Source: an uncultured Mollicutes bacterium
Lineage (GTDB): Bacteria; Bacillota_I; Bacilli_A; RFN20; CAG-826
Length of the DNA stretch: 64,000 nt
Reading direction: 5' to 3'
Assembly (NCBI GenBank): GCA_900540395.1
Contig: UQFQ01000008.1
Coordinates: forward strand, 5,541-69,540
The notes beneath the pieces are model-generated. The model made no database searches. It saw only the letters and a list, made by a program, of their open reading frames with translations, and was not told the DNA's origin. A program made the position numbers and the translations under genes. Below are positions 8,277 through 15,773 of this stretch, piece after piece. How positions within the stretch are numbered: the stretch's first letter is position 1; each line of letters starts with the position of its first letter.

Positions 8277-9455
8277 ATGGTTACATTTTTAAGAAAACTC
8301 TTTATTAAAGATTATCAAAATGTTCAAAATGAGAAAGTAAGAGAAAAGCACGGTATATTGGCTTCATTAACTGGTATTGTTTTTAATACAGTTTTATTTT
8401 TAATGAAATTAATTATTGGGGTTTTTACCTCATCAATGTCTATCATTTCTGATGCTTTAAATAACATGACTGATTTTGGGAGCAGTGTTGTTAGTTTAGT
8501 TGGCTTTAAACTTGCTGGTAAAAAAGCAGATAAAGAACATCCTTATGGTCATGAAAGAATTGAATATATTACCGGAATGATAACTTCCTTTATCATTATT
8601 ATTGTTGCTGTTTTATTAATTTATAATTCAATAACTTCTTTGATTAGTGGTGAAAGTAGTGCTGCATTTTCAATCTGGGCATTTATTATTTTAGGAGTTT
8701 CAATTGTTTTAAAATTAATTTTAGCTTTTATATATAAAGGATTAGGAAAAGCGATTAATTCAGTTGCTTTAAGTGCTAATAAACAAGATTCATTAAATGA
8801 TGCAATTTCAACTAGCGTAGTTCTCATCGCTTCCTTGGTTCAATATTTTTTCCCAGATTTATGGTATTTAGATAGTTCTGTTTCAATATTGGTTGCTTTA
8901 TTTATTCTATATAGTGGATTAAAAATGGTAAAAGAAACAGCCTCACCTTTGATTGGGGAAGTACCAGATGAAGAATTGATTAAACATATTATTGAAGACA
9001 TTAAACTAAATGAAGGTGTATTAGGCGTTCACGATGTAATGTTCCATTCATATGGACCAACCAAAACATTTATGACTTGTCACGTTGAAGTGGATGGATA
9101 TAAAGACACATTTTTATCTCATGATTTAATAGATAACATCGAAAAAGAAATCTCAAATAAATATAAAATTCTTCTTACAATTCATATGGATCCAGTCGAT
9201 ACCAGAAACTCAGAGATACCTGTTTTACGTGATATTATTTCAAAAACATTGCAAAAACTCGATAAAAATTTAAGTTTTCACGACTTAAGAGTTGTAAGTG
9301 GACCTACCCATACAAATGTAATTTTTGATATTGTTATTCCTATTGAATGCCAATTAAGTAAAGTTAATATAGCAAAAGAGGTTAGAGAAGCTTGTAAAAA
9401 AGAAAGTGAAAAATACAACGTTGTTATTAATTTTGATGAGAATTATATAGATTAA
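8277..9455 (+). CDS. Cation diffusion facilitator family transporter
   Basis: A 392-residue CDF protein that exports divalent metal (Zn, Mn, Fe or Co) in exchange for protons. Six TM segments lie within about residues 28-225. The metal-site motif SDALNNMTDFGSSVV in TM2 and HPYGHERIEYITGM after it are diagnostic, as is the second site NKQDSLNDAIST in TM5. The C-terminal cytoplasmic part (about 215-390) is longer than the usual single ferredoxin-like domain and seems to hold two copies, with His-containing strands such as GVHDVMFHSYG and SFHDLRVVSGP. The specific metal cannot be read from the sequence. It stands just upstream of, but separate from, the iron-uptake operon. Confidence 0.9.
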   Translation: MVTFLRKLFIKDYQNVQNEKVREKHGILASLTGIVFNTVLFLMKLIIGVFTSSMSIISDALNNMTDFGSSVVSLVGFKLAGKKADKEHPYGHERIEYITGMITSFIIIIVAVLLIYNSITSLISGESSAAFSIWAFIILGVSIVLKLILAFIYKGLGKAINSVALSANKQDSLNDAISTSVVLIASLVQYFFPDLWYLDSSVSILVALFILYSGLKMVKETASPLIGEVPDEELIKHIIEDIKLNEGVLGVHDVMFHSYGPTKTFMTCHVEVDGYKDTFLSHDLIDNIEKEISNKYKILLTIHMDPVDTRNSEIPVLRDIISKTLQKLDKNLSFHDLRVVSGPTHTNVIFDIVIPIECQLSKVNIAKEVREACKKESEKYNVVINFDENYID

Positions 9456-9490
9456 TATTTTCATTTATTTTAGTTTCTTATAATATTAGT

Positions 9491-9553
9491 TTGACATTAC
9501 TAACTTTGAGACTATAATTTTATTGTTGATAAGTTAGTTATACTTAACTTATC
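9491..9553 (+). promoter_or_regulatory. feo promoter and metalloregulator-like inverted repeat
   Basis: TTGACA (9491-9496), 16 bases, TATAAT (9513-9518) is a consensus promoter. Just downstream, over the expected transcript start, GATAAGTTA (9528-9536) and TAACTTATC (9545-9553) form a perfect nine-base inverted repeat with an eight-base centre. The symmetry and place suit an iron-dependent repressor (Fur or DtxR family). A leader hairpin is the alternative. The ribosome site AGGAGG (9557-9562) follows. Confidence 0.65.
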
Positions 9554-9567
9554 TTTAGGAGGTTATT

Positions 9568-9780
9568 ATGCCAATATTTATTGCGCCACATAACACAGAA
9601 CTAAAAGTCGTAAAATTACTTTTGGATGATGTTACAAAAAAGCATTTAGAAAATCTTGGGATTACTGTAGGTAGTAAGCTACAAGTTTTATCAAGCGAAA
9701 GTGGTAGCGTAATTCTTCTTGTTAAAAACGGAAGACTTGCATTAGACAGAAATATTGCCATGAAAATCTTAGTTGCATAA
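9568..9780 (+). CDS. feoA: FeoA-domain protein (first of two)
   Basis: A 70-residue SH3-like FeoA protein, an accessory factor of the FeoB ferrous iron transporter. The pattern DDVTKKHLENLGITVGSKLQ then a short basic strand and a C-terminal IAMKILV matches FeoA. It is the shorter and more divergent of two tandem FeoA genes; the second follows after 20 bases. Tandem FeoA genes occur in other anaerobic Firmicutes. It is first in the feo operon behind the promoter at 9491. Confidence 0.88.
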   Translation: MPIFIAPHNTELKVVKLLLDDVTKKHLENLGITVGSKLQVLSSESGSVILLVKNGRLALDRNIAMKILVA

Positions 9781-9800
9781 AGAAAGGTAGGTTAAATTTT

Positions 9801-10037
9801 ATGCAGAAAAAATTAAGTGCCTTCGAAATTGGCGAGACTGGCCATGTGGTAAAAGTAGAAGGCGAAGGAAGAGTTAGAAGAAGGCTCTTTGATATGGGGA
9901 TAACTCCAGGTACTGAAGTATTTTTAAGAAAAAAAGCACCTTTAGGAGACCCACTTGAAGTAACAATTAGAGGATATGAACTCACTTTAAGAAAAGATGA
10001 AGCAATGCTAGTTGTTATGGAAATGGAGGGCAAATAA
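9801..10037 (+). CDS. feoA: FeoA-domain protein (second of two)
   Basis: A 78-residue FeoA protein closer to the family consensus: FEIGETGHVVKVEGEGRVRRRLFDMGITPGTEV, PLGDPLEVTIRGYELTLRKDEA (here cut in reading, whole stretch about residues 5-70). It lies directly before feoB, whose ATG comes two bases after this stop. The ribosome site is AAAGG at 9781-9786. It probably binds the FeoB membrane or G domain and tunes iron transport. Confidence 0.9.
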   Translation: MQKKLSAFEIGETGHVVKVEGEGRVRRRLFDMGITPGTEVFLRKKAPLGDPLEVTIRGYELTLRKDEAMLVVMEMEGK

Positions 10038-10038
10038 G

Positions 10039-12438
10039 ATGAAAAGATTTGCTCTTGCTGGTAATCCAAACTGTGGAAAAACCACGCTTTTTAACAATCT
10101 TACTGGCTCAACAGCATATGTTGGTAACTGGCCAGGAGTTACGGTCGATAAAAGAGAAGGTACTTATAAGAAATTAAGTGAACCAATCTCAATTGTTGAT
10201 CTTCCTGGAATTTATTCGTTATCTCCATATACACCAGAAGAAGTTATTTCAAGAAACTATATTCTTGATGAAAAACCTGATTGTGTTATTAACATAGTTG
10301 ACGCAACAAACTTAGAAAGAAATCTTTATTTAACAACTCAACTTTTAGAAATTGATGTTCCGATGGTTTTGGCGTTAAATATGATGGACCTTCTTTCTAA
10401 AAACAAAGAGTTTGTTCTTATTAATAAGCTTGAAAAAGAACTTGGAATTCCGGTTGTTGAAATTTCTGCATTAAAAGAAGACAATTTGGATTTATTGATG
10501 CAAAAAGCATATGAAGCAAGCAACAAAGGACGTAAGGGTAAAACAGTTTTAGAAGATACTAATTTATATCACCTTATAAATGATTGCCGAATTGCTTTTG
10601 AGGGAGCTAAAGTAGAAAATCCTTTATTTCATGCAGTTAAATTAGTCGAACTCGATGAACTTGAAACTGAAGCTCATCCTAATCTTGTCCATATTGTTGA
10701 AGAATTCAAACATACTTTCAACGATGATGTTTTCGGAAATGATTTTGAAGCTTTAATTGCTGATGCTAGATATAAATACATCTCTAAACATTTCCATGAT
10801 GTTATTGTTGTCGATGAAAAGGAAAAACAAATTAGAGAAGCCAAAACTCAAGCTAAAATAGAAAAAGCAAATAAAAGAAAAGGCATCTTTAGGAAGAAAA
10901 AATCTGCAGAAGCTATACAAAATGAAGCAAAATTAACTTTATCAGATAAAATTGATAAGGTATTAACAAATAGATTTTTAGGTATTCCAATTTTCCTTGT
11001 TATCTTATTTGTTATATTTCATCTTACTTTTAGTGAAGACTTACTTTACCTTAATGCAATGGGAGCAGTTGATGTAGTTTCCTTTGCTGACGCACCAGAT
11101 TATGTCGCTGGTATGTTTGCTAATGGTGGTATTAATTCACCAGGCGTTATCTTAATGAATGCTTTTAATGCTTTAACAGGCTGGATAGGCGATCTTATAA
11201 ATCAAGGCTTAACTGCTGCTGGAGCATCTAATTGGTCGATTGGCTTAGTATGTGATGGAATTTTTGGTGGTTTATTTGCTGTTTTAGGATTCTTACCTCA
11301 AATTCTTGTACTATTCTTATTCTTTGCAATCTTAGAAGATAGCGGATATATGGCTCGTGTTGCTTTTATCCTTGATAGAATCTTTAGACGTTTTGGCCTT
11401 AGTGGTAGAGCATTTATGCCAATGATTATGGGATTTGGCTGTTCTGTCCCTGCAATGATTAATACTAGAACATTAGCTGATGATAGAGAAAGAATCTCTA
11501 CAATTAGAGTTATTCCTTTTTTCTCTTGTGGAGCTAAAGCACCAATTCTTACCGTATTTGCCTATGGAATTATTTCTATATTTGGTGAAGCAGTTGGATT
11601 CCATTACGCTGATGTTGTAGTTTATGGAATGTATGTTTTAGGTATGGTTGTTGCTTTAATTACAGTTATTATGATGAGAGAAACAACCTTAAGAGGAAAA
11701 GTCCCTCCATTTATTATGGAACTTCCTGCTTATCACTTACCTCAATTTAAATCATTAATGATTCATTTATGGGACAAAACTAAACACTTTGTTAAGAAGG
11801 CTTTCACAATTATTTTACTTTCAACAATTATCATTTGGTTTACATCTCACTTTACTTGGGGGTGGAGATTTATTGATATTGAAAGTGAAAACCCTGCAGA
11901 AATTGCCTTAATGTCAAATTCAATTCTTGCAAGTTTAGGTCAATTTATTCAACCAATATTTACACCTCTTGGCTTTGGTTCAACACTTGGTTCATTTGGC
12001 TGGGTGTTTGCGGTTGCAGCTATCAATGGTCTTGTTGCAAAAGAAAATGTTATTTCAACTCTCGGAACTTTAGCTTTAGTCTTAAATCCAAGCTTTAGTG
12101 CAGGTGAAGAAGCTGTAGAAGGCTTAGCTGCGGCTGAACTTATGATCCGAACAACAGGAATTACTTTAAGTGGAGTTATTGCCTTTATTGCATTTAATAT
12201 GTTAACAATTCCTTGCTTTGCAGCTGTTGCTACTGCTAAAGGAGAATTACCAAAAGGCAAATTTGCAACAACATTATTGTTCTGGCTTGCAACTTCATAC
12301 ATTGTTTCAATGATGATCTTCTTAATTGGTGAATATGTTTGGACTCTTGCTATATTTATCCCATTAATTGTTGTAGCGGTTGTTTTAATAGTTTTATGGA
12401 GTAAAAAACAAAAAGCCATAGAAATGGAGACTAATTAA
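10039..12438 (+). CDS. feoB: Ferrous iron transporter FeoB
   Basis: A 799-residue FeoB. The N-terminal G domain has the P-loop GNPNCGKTTLFN (about 8-19), switch I GNWPGVTVDK, G3 DLPGIYSLSPY and the G4-like NMMD. A GDI helical linker follows (about 170-260), then a Lys/Arg-rich stretch near 265-305 that is longer than in E. coli FeoB. The membrane core carries two Gate regions, including GFGCSVPAMINTRT and the inverted half near FNMLTIPCFA. It imports Fe(II) with GTP hydrolysis. ATG 10039 follows GGAGG at 10025-10029. It is translationally close to both neighbours. Confidence 0.95.
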   Translation: MKRFALAGNPNCGKTTLFNNLTGSTAYVGNWPGVTVDKREGTYKKLSEPISIVDLPGIYSLSPYTPEEVISRNYILDEKPDCVINIVDATNLERNLYLTTQLLEIDVPMVLALNMMDLLSKNKEFVLINKLEKELGIPVVEISALKEDNLDLLMQKAYEASNKGRKGKTVLEDTNLYHLINDCRIAFEGAKVENPLFHAVKLVELDELETEAHPNLVHIVEEFKHTFNDDVFGNDFEALIADARYKYISKHFHDVIVVDEKEKQIREAKTQAKIEKANKRKGIFRKKKSAEAIQNEAKLTLSDKIDKVLTNRFLGIPIFLVILFVIFHLTFSEDLLYLNAMGAVDVVSFADAPDYVAGMFANGGINSPGVILMNAFNALTGWIGDLINQGLTAAGASNWSIGLVCDGIFGGLFAVLGFLPQILVLFLFFAILEDSGYMARVAFILDRIFRRFGLSGRAFMPMIMGFGCSVPAMINTRTLADDRERISTIRVIPFFSCGAKAPILTVFAYGIISIFGEAVGFHYADVVVYGMYVLGMVVALITVIMMRETTLRGKVPPFIMELPAYHLPQFKSLMIHLWDKTKHFVKKAFTIILLSTIIIWFTSHFTWGWRFIDIESENPAEIALMSNSILASLGQFIQPIFTPLGFGSTLGSFGWVFAVAAINGLVAKENVISTLGTLALVLNPSFSAGEEAVEGLAAAELMIRTTGITLSGVIAFIAFNMLTIPCFAAVATAKGELPKGKFATTLLFWLATSYIVSMMIFLIGEYVWTLAIFIPLIVVAVVLIVLWSKKQKAIEMETN

Positions 12439-12440
12439 AT

Positions 12441-12704
12441 ATGTTAGCTAAATTATTTAATATTTTAGATGATGCACCTGCTGTTACAACTGCAGATATA
12501 GTAATTATCGTTGTTATTGTCTTAATTGTTTTAGGAATTATAGCTTACTTTGCTTATAAGAAAATGAATGGTAAACGAATAAGTGATTGTGGTTGTGGTT
12601 CAACTGATAAAAAGAAACTTGTTAAAAGCTACTTTAAAAAATATCCTAAAGAAAAGAAAGAAGATTCTAATCATAGTGATGAATGTTGCTGTGGTAAGCA
12701 TTAA
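12441..12704 (+). CDS. FeoB-associated Cys-rich membrane protein
   Basis: An 87-residue protein with one membrane helix (about residues 20-43) and a cysteine-rich tail: DCGCGS near 54 and ECCCGKH at the C-terminus. This is the FeoB-associated Cys-rich family that replaces FeoC in many Firmicutes. The Cys and His residues could bind iron. It starts two bases after the feoB stop and ends the operon. The cytosolic side for the tail follows from the positive residues after the helix. Confidence 0.85.
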   Translation: MLAKLFNILDDAPAVTTADIVIIVVIVLIVLGIIAYFAYKKMNGKRISDCGCGSTDKKKLVKSYFKKYPKEKKEDSNHSDECCCGKH

Positions 12705-12711
12705 CAAAATT

Positions 12712-12741
12712 AACGTCCTAGCAAATTAGCTAGGACGTTTT
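12712..12741 (+). terminator. Strong, probably bidirectional terminator after feo operon
   Basis: AACGTCCTAGC (12712-12722), loop AAATTA, GCTAGGACGTT (12729-12739): an eleven-base perfect stem. T follows on the plus strand, and A-rich sequence precedes it for the convergent gene at 12743. Confidence 0.9.
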
Positions 12742-12742
12742 A

Positions 12743-13222
12743 TTATAGTTTCCTTCTAAAATGATTGTTTGATTTAACTCGAGTTGAGTAAAGATTTGAA
12801 ATCATATATAAAGATAATATTATTTGAAATGCTACTAAGACAAATATGAGGTAATAATTTAAAGAATTACTACCTATAAAAATAATGAAACTAGAAAAGA
12901 AAATAAGAGAAGCAAGTAAAGTATAAGCAAGAGAAGATGGCTTCTCTTTTTTAATGCCTAAAGAAGTCTTATAAAGAGAAATTACTATAAAAATTACAGC
13001 AGCAGTTAGAATAAGAGAAATAATTATCAAAAGAAATAAAGCAATATAGACACCTATATAACCTAAAGATAAAGGAAGTATATAAGCAGGATTGCCATTG
13101 TTCATTTGTGTTTCAAAAGTTATTTTTGTAGAACAAATAATGTTCCATAAATAAGCATTAAATCCTGTAAGTAAAGATATTACTGTACCTAAAACAATTA
13201 ATTTAGTTCGATTAGCCTTCAT
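12743..13222 (-). CDS. Hypothetical membrane protein, four TM segments
   Basis: I do not recognise this 159-residue protein. Four hydrophobic helices are visible: about 8-27, 50-83 (possibly two), 97-118 and 122-143. Between the first and second lies a short extracytoplasmic loop with SLGYIG preceded by a Pro (PAYILPL). The C-terminus is basic and cytosolic (RVKSNNHFRRKL). It is alone between two operons, convergent with feo. It has no ribosome site: TAAAAT (13229-13234, complement) is six bases before the ATG. Confidence 0.65.
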   Translation of the reverse strand: MKANRTKLIVLGTVISLLTGFNAYLWNIICSTKITFETQMNNGNPAYILPLSLGYIGVYIALFLLIIISLILTAAVIFIVISLYKTSLGIKKEKPSSLAYTLLASLIFFSSFIIFIGSNSLNYYLIFVLVAFQIILSLYMISNLYSTRVKSNNHFRRKL

Positions 13223-13228
13223 ATTAAT

Positions 13229-13256
13229 ATTTTATATCTTTCTTTTAGAATGTTAA
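13229..13256 (-). promoter_or_regulatory. Leaderless-type promoter of the membrane protein gene
   Basis: Reading the minus strand: TTAACA (13256-13251), 16 bases, TAAAAT (13234-13229), six bases, ATG (13222). Confidence 0.55.
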
Positions 13257-13307
13257 ATTCTTGATATTAAGGCTTTATTAATAGCGATTACTATCGTCTT
13301 TTTCTTA

Positions 13308-13336
13308 TTGTAAGCGCTTTCTTTCTCGTTTAAAAT
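13308..13336 (+). promoter_or_regulatory. Hydrogenase promoter overlapped by a cre site
   Basis: TTGTAA (13308-13313), 17 bases, TAAAAT (13331-13336) is the likely promoter. TGTAAGCGCTTTCT (13309-13322) matches the CcpA catabolite-responsive element closely and covers the -35 box, so repression by CcpA when sugar is plentiful is expected. The CcpA gene is not in the window. Confidence 0.65.
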
Positions 13337-13371
13337 AAAAAGAAGGTTTAATACAAGGGAGAATTATATCG

Positions 13372-13854
13372 ATGAAACTGCAAAAAGTAGCTGTGGATAT
13401 GATCAAATCAATTTGTGCTAGATATAAAGATGAACCTAGTCCATTAATGTTGGTCTTAAGCGATGTCCAAAAAGAATATGGTTATATACCACTTGAAGTT
13501 CAAGAAGTTATTAGCCAAGAATTAAATGTTCCTGTTAGTGATATTTATGGTGTTGTAACTTTCTATTCTTTCTTTAGTTTAACTCCTAAAGGAAGATACG
13601 TTATCGGAGTTTGTATCGGAACTGCTTGTTACGTTAAAGGCGGGCAAAATGTTTTAGATAAATTTGGAGAATTATTAAAAATAAAACCAGGTCAAACTAC
13701 TGAAGATGGCCTTTTTACTCTTGATGGTTTACGTTGTATTGGTGCATGTGGTATTGCTCCAGCAATCAGTATAAATGGGAAAGTTTATCCAAAAGTTAAG
13801 CTTAGCGATATTCCTCACATTATAGCTGAATATAGAAATAAGGAGATGGAGTAA
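13372..13854 (+). CDS. hndA: NAD(P)-linked [FeFe] hydrogenase, NuoE-like subunit
   Basis: A 160-residue thioredoxin-like [2Fe-2S] protein (NuoE/HndA). The N-terminal helical part (SPLMLVLSDVQKEYGYIP, then VYGVVTFYSFF-like segment) is typical. The four cluster ligands are in CIGTACYVKGG (about 83-93) and CIGACGIAP (about 123-131). It passes electrons between NAD(P)H-linked HndC and the hydrogenase. The ribosome site is AAGGGAG. The gene heads a three-gene operon; its stop is one base before the next ATG. Confidence 0.92.
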   Translation: MKLQKVAVDMIKSICARYKDEPSPLMLVLSDVQKEYGYIPLEVQEVISQELNVPVSDIYGVVTFYSFFSLTPKGRYVIGVCIGTACYVKGGQNVLDKFGELLKIKPGQTTEDGLFTLDGLRCIGACGIAPAISINGKVYPKVKLSDIPHIIAEYRNKEME

Positions 13855-13855
13855 T

Positions 13856-15760
13856 ATGGCAAAAGTTAATAAAAACACTGCAAAAGCTGAACCAAAAATT
13901 AAAACTTTACAAGATTTAGAAAATAAAATTGCTAGATGTAGTGAATGTGTTAGCGATAAATTTAGTGGAAAAGATGGGAAAAGACATATTGTTGTTTGTG
14001 GTGGAACAGGCTGTTTATCATCTGATTCACAAAAGATTATTGATAATTTTAATCAATTAATTAAAGATAAACATCTTGAAGACAAAGTAACCTGCAATGT
14101 TGTAGGATGTTTTGGTTTTTGTTCACAAGGACCATTTGTCAAAATATATCCAGAGGACACTTTATACCATGCAGTTAAACCTACTGATTGTGAAAAAATA
14201 ATTGAAGAAGACATAATCGGAGGAAAAATTGTTGAAGAACTTTTATATACAGAACCTTCAACAGGTAAAAAAGTTACAAGACAAGATGATATTAATTTCT
14301 ATAAAAAACAATTAAGAATTGCTCTTCATGGTTGTGGAACAATCAACCCAGAAGTTATTGATGAAGCATTAGGATATGATGCCTTTAAAGGCTTAATTCG
14401 TGCTTTAAGCATGAAAAGAGAAGAAGTCATTCAAGAAGTTTTAGATAGCGGTCTTAGAGGAAGAGGCGGAGCCGGATTCCCAACTGGAAGAAAATGGAAA
14501 TTTGCTTACGATGTCCAAAACGATACAAAATATGTGGTTTGTAATGGTGATGAAGGCGATCCAGGTGCATTCATGGATCGTTCAATTTTAGAAGGAAATC
14601 CGGTTGCTGTTATTGAAGGTATGATGATTGCTGGTTATGCAATCGGGGCTCAAAATGGTTACTTCTATGTAAGAGCAGAATATCCAATCGCTGTTAATAG
14701 ATTAAGAACAGCAATTAAAGAACTTGAAGAAATCGGATTACTTGGCGATAACATTTTAGGTAGCGGATTTAATTTTAGAGTCCATATTAGATTAGGTGCT
14801 GGCGCATTTGTTTGTGGCGAAGAAACTGCATTACTTAACTCAATTGAAGGCAAAAGAGGTATGCCAAGAACAAGACCTCCTTTCCCTGCAGTAAAAGGTT
14901 TATGGGACAAACCAACAATTATTAACAATGTTGAAACATTAGCAAATGTCCCTTACATCATGAGAGTTGGTGCAAAAGAATATGCAAAAATCGGAACCGA
15001 AAGAAGTAAAGGAACTAAAGTTTTTGCTTTAGGTGGCAAGGTTAAAAATGTTGGTCTTGTTGAAGTTCCAATGGGAACAACTATTAGAGAGCTTGTTTAT
15101 GATATTGGTGGCGGAATTCCAAACGATAAGAGATTCCAAGCTATTCAAACTGGCGGCCCATCTGGTGGATGTTTAACAATGAACGAACTAGACACCCCTA
15201 TTGAATACGAATCCTTAGTAGAAAAAGGAAGTATGATGGGATCTGGTGGCGCAATTGTCATGGATGAAGACAACTGTATGGTTGATGTTGCTAAATTCTA
15301 TCTCGAATTTATTTGTGATGAAAGTTGTGGTAAATGTTCACAATGCCGTATCGGAACAAAACGTTTGTTAGAGATCTTAACTAAAGTTACAGACGGAAAA
15401 GCCACTATGGAAGATTTAGATAAGCTTCAAACTTTAAGTGAATCTATTCAAGTCGGTTCATTGTGTGGTCTTGGTCAAACGGCTCCTAACCCTGTTCTTT
15501 CAACACTTAATAAATTTAAAGACGTTTATATTAGACACGTTAAAGATAAGAAGTGTGATGCTGGAGTTTGTAAGTCACTTATTGAATTCCATATCGATCC
15601 AAATAAATGTAAAAAATGCTCACTTTGCGCAAGAAATTGTCCAGTTAACGCAATAAGTGGTGTTGTCGGCAAAGAGGTATTCAAGATTGACCTTGATAAA
15701 TGTATTAAGTGTGGAACTTGTATCTCTGCTTGTAAGTTTGGGGCAATTTATAAGAAATAG
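13856..15760 (+). CDS. hndC: NAD(P)-linked [FeFe] hydrogenase, NuoF-like flavoprotein subunit
   Basis: A 634-residue subunit with three parts. The N-terminal thioredoxin-like [2Fe-2S] domain has CGGTGCLSS and CNVVGCFGFCSQGP (about 49-100). The central NuoF domain has the NADH/FMN loops LRGRGGAGFPTGRKW and NGDEGDPGAFMDR, and the N3-type [4Fe-4S] motif ESCGKCSQCRIGTKRLLE (about 486-504). The C-terminal ferredoxin has two [4Fe-4S] motifs, CKKCSLCARNCP and CIKCGTCISACK. This is the diaphorase of trimeric bifurcating-type hydrogenases, coupling NAD(P)H and ferredoxin to H2. It sits between hndA and hydA. Confidence 0.94.
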   Translation: MAKVNKNTAKAEPKIKTLQDLENKIARCSECVSDKFSGKDGKRHIVVCGGTGCLSSDSQKIIDNFNQLIKDKHLEDKVTCNVVGCFGFCSQGPFVKIYPEDTLYHAVKPTDCEKIIEEDIIGGKIVEELLYTEPSTGKKVTRQDDINFYKKQLRIALHGCGTINPEVIDEALGYDAFKGLIRALSMKREEVIQEVLDSGLRGRGGAGFPTGRKWKFAYDVQNDTKYVVCNGDEGDPGAFMDRSILEGNPVAVIEGMMIAGYAIGAQNGYFYVRAEYPIAVNRLRTAIKELEEIGLLGDNILGSGFNFRVHIRLGAGAFVCGEETALLNSIEGKRGMPRTRPPFPAVKGLWDKPTIINNVETLANVPYIMRVGAKEYAKIGTERSKGTKVFALGGKVKNVGLVEVPMGTTIRELVYDIGGGIPNDKRFQAIQTGGPSGGCLTMNELDTPIEYESLVEKGSMMGSGGAIVMDEDNCMVDVAKFYLEFICDESCGKCSQCRIGTKRLLEILTKVTDGKATMEDLDKLQTLSESIQVGSLCGLGQTAPNPVLSTLNKFKDVYIRHVKDKKCDAGVCKSLIEFHIDPNKCKKCSLCARNCPVNAISGVVGKEVFKIDLDKCIKCGTCISACKFGAIYKK

Positions 15761-15773
15761 GCGGTAGTGAATT

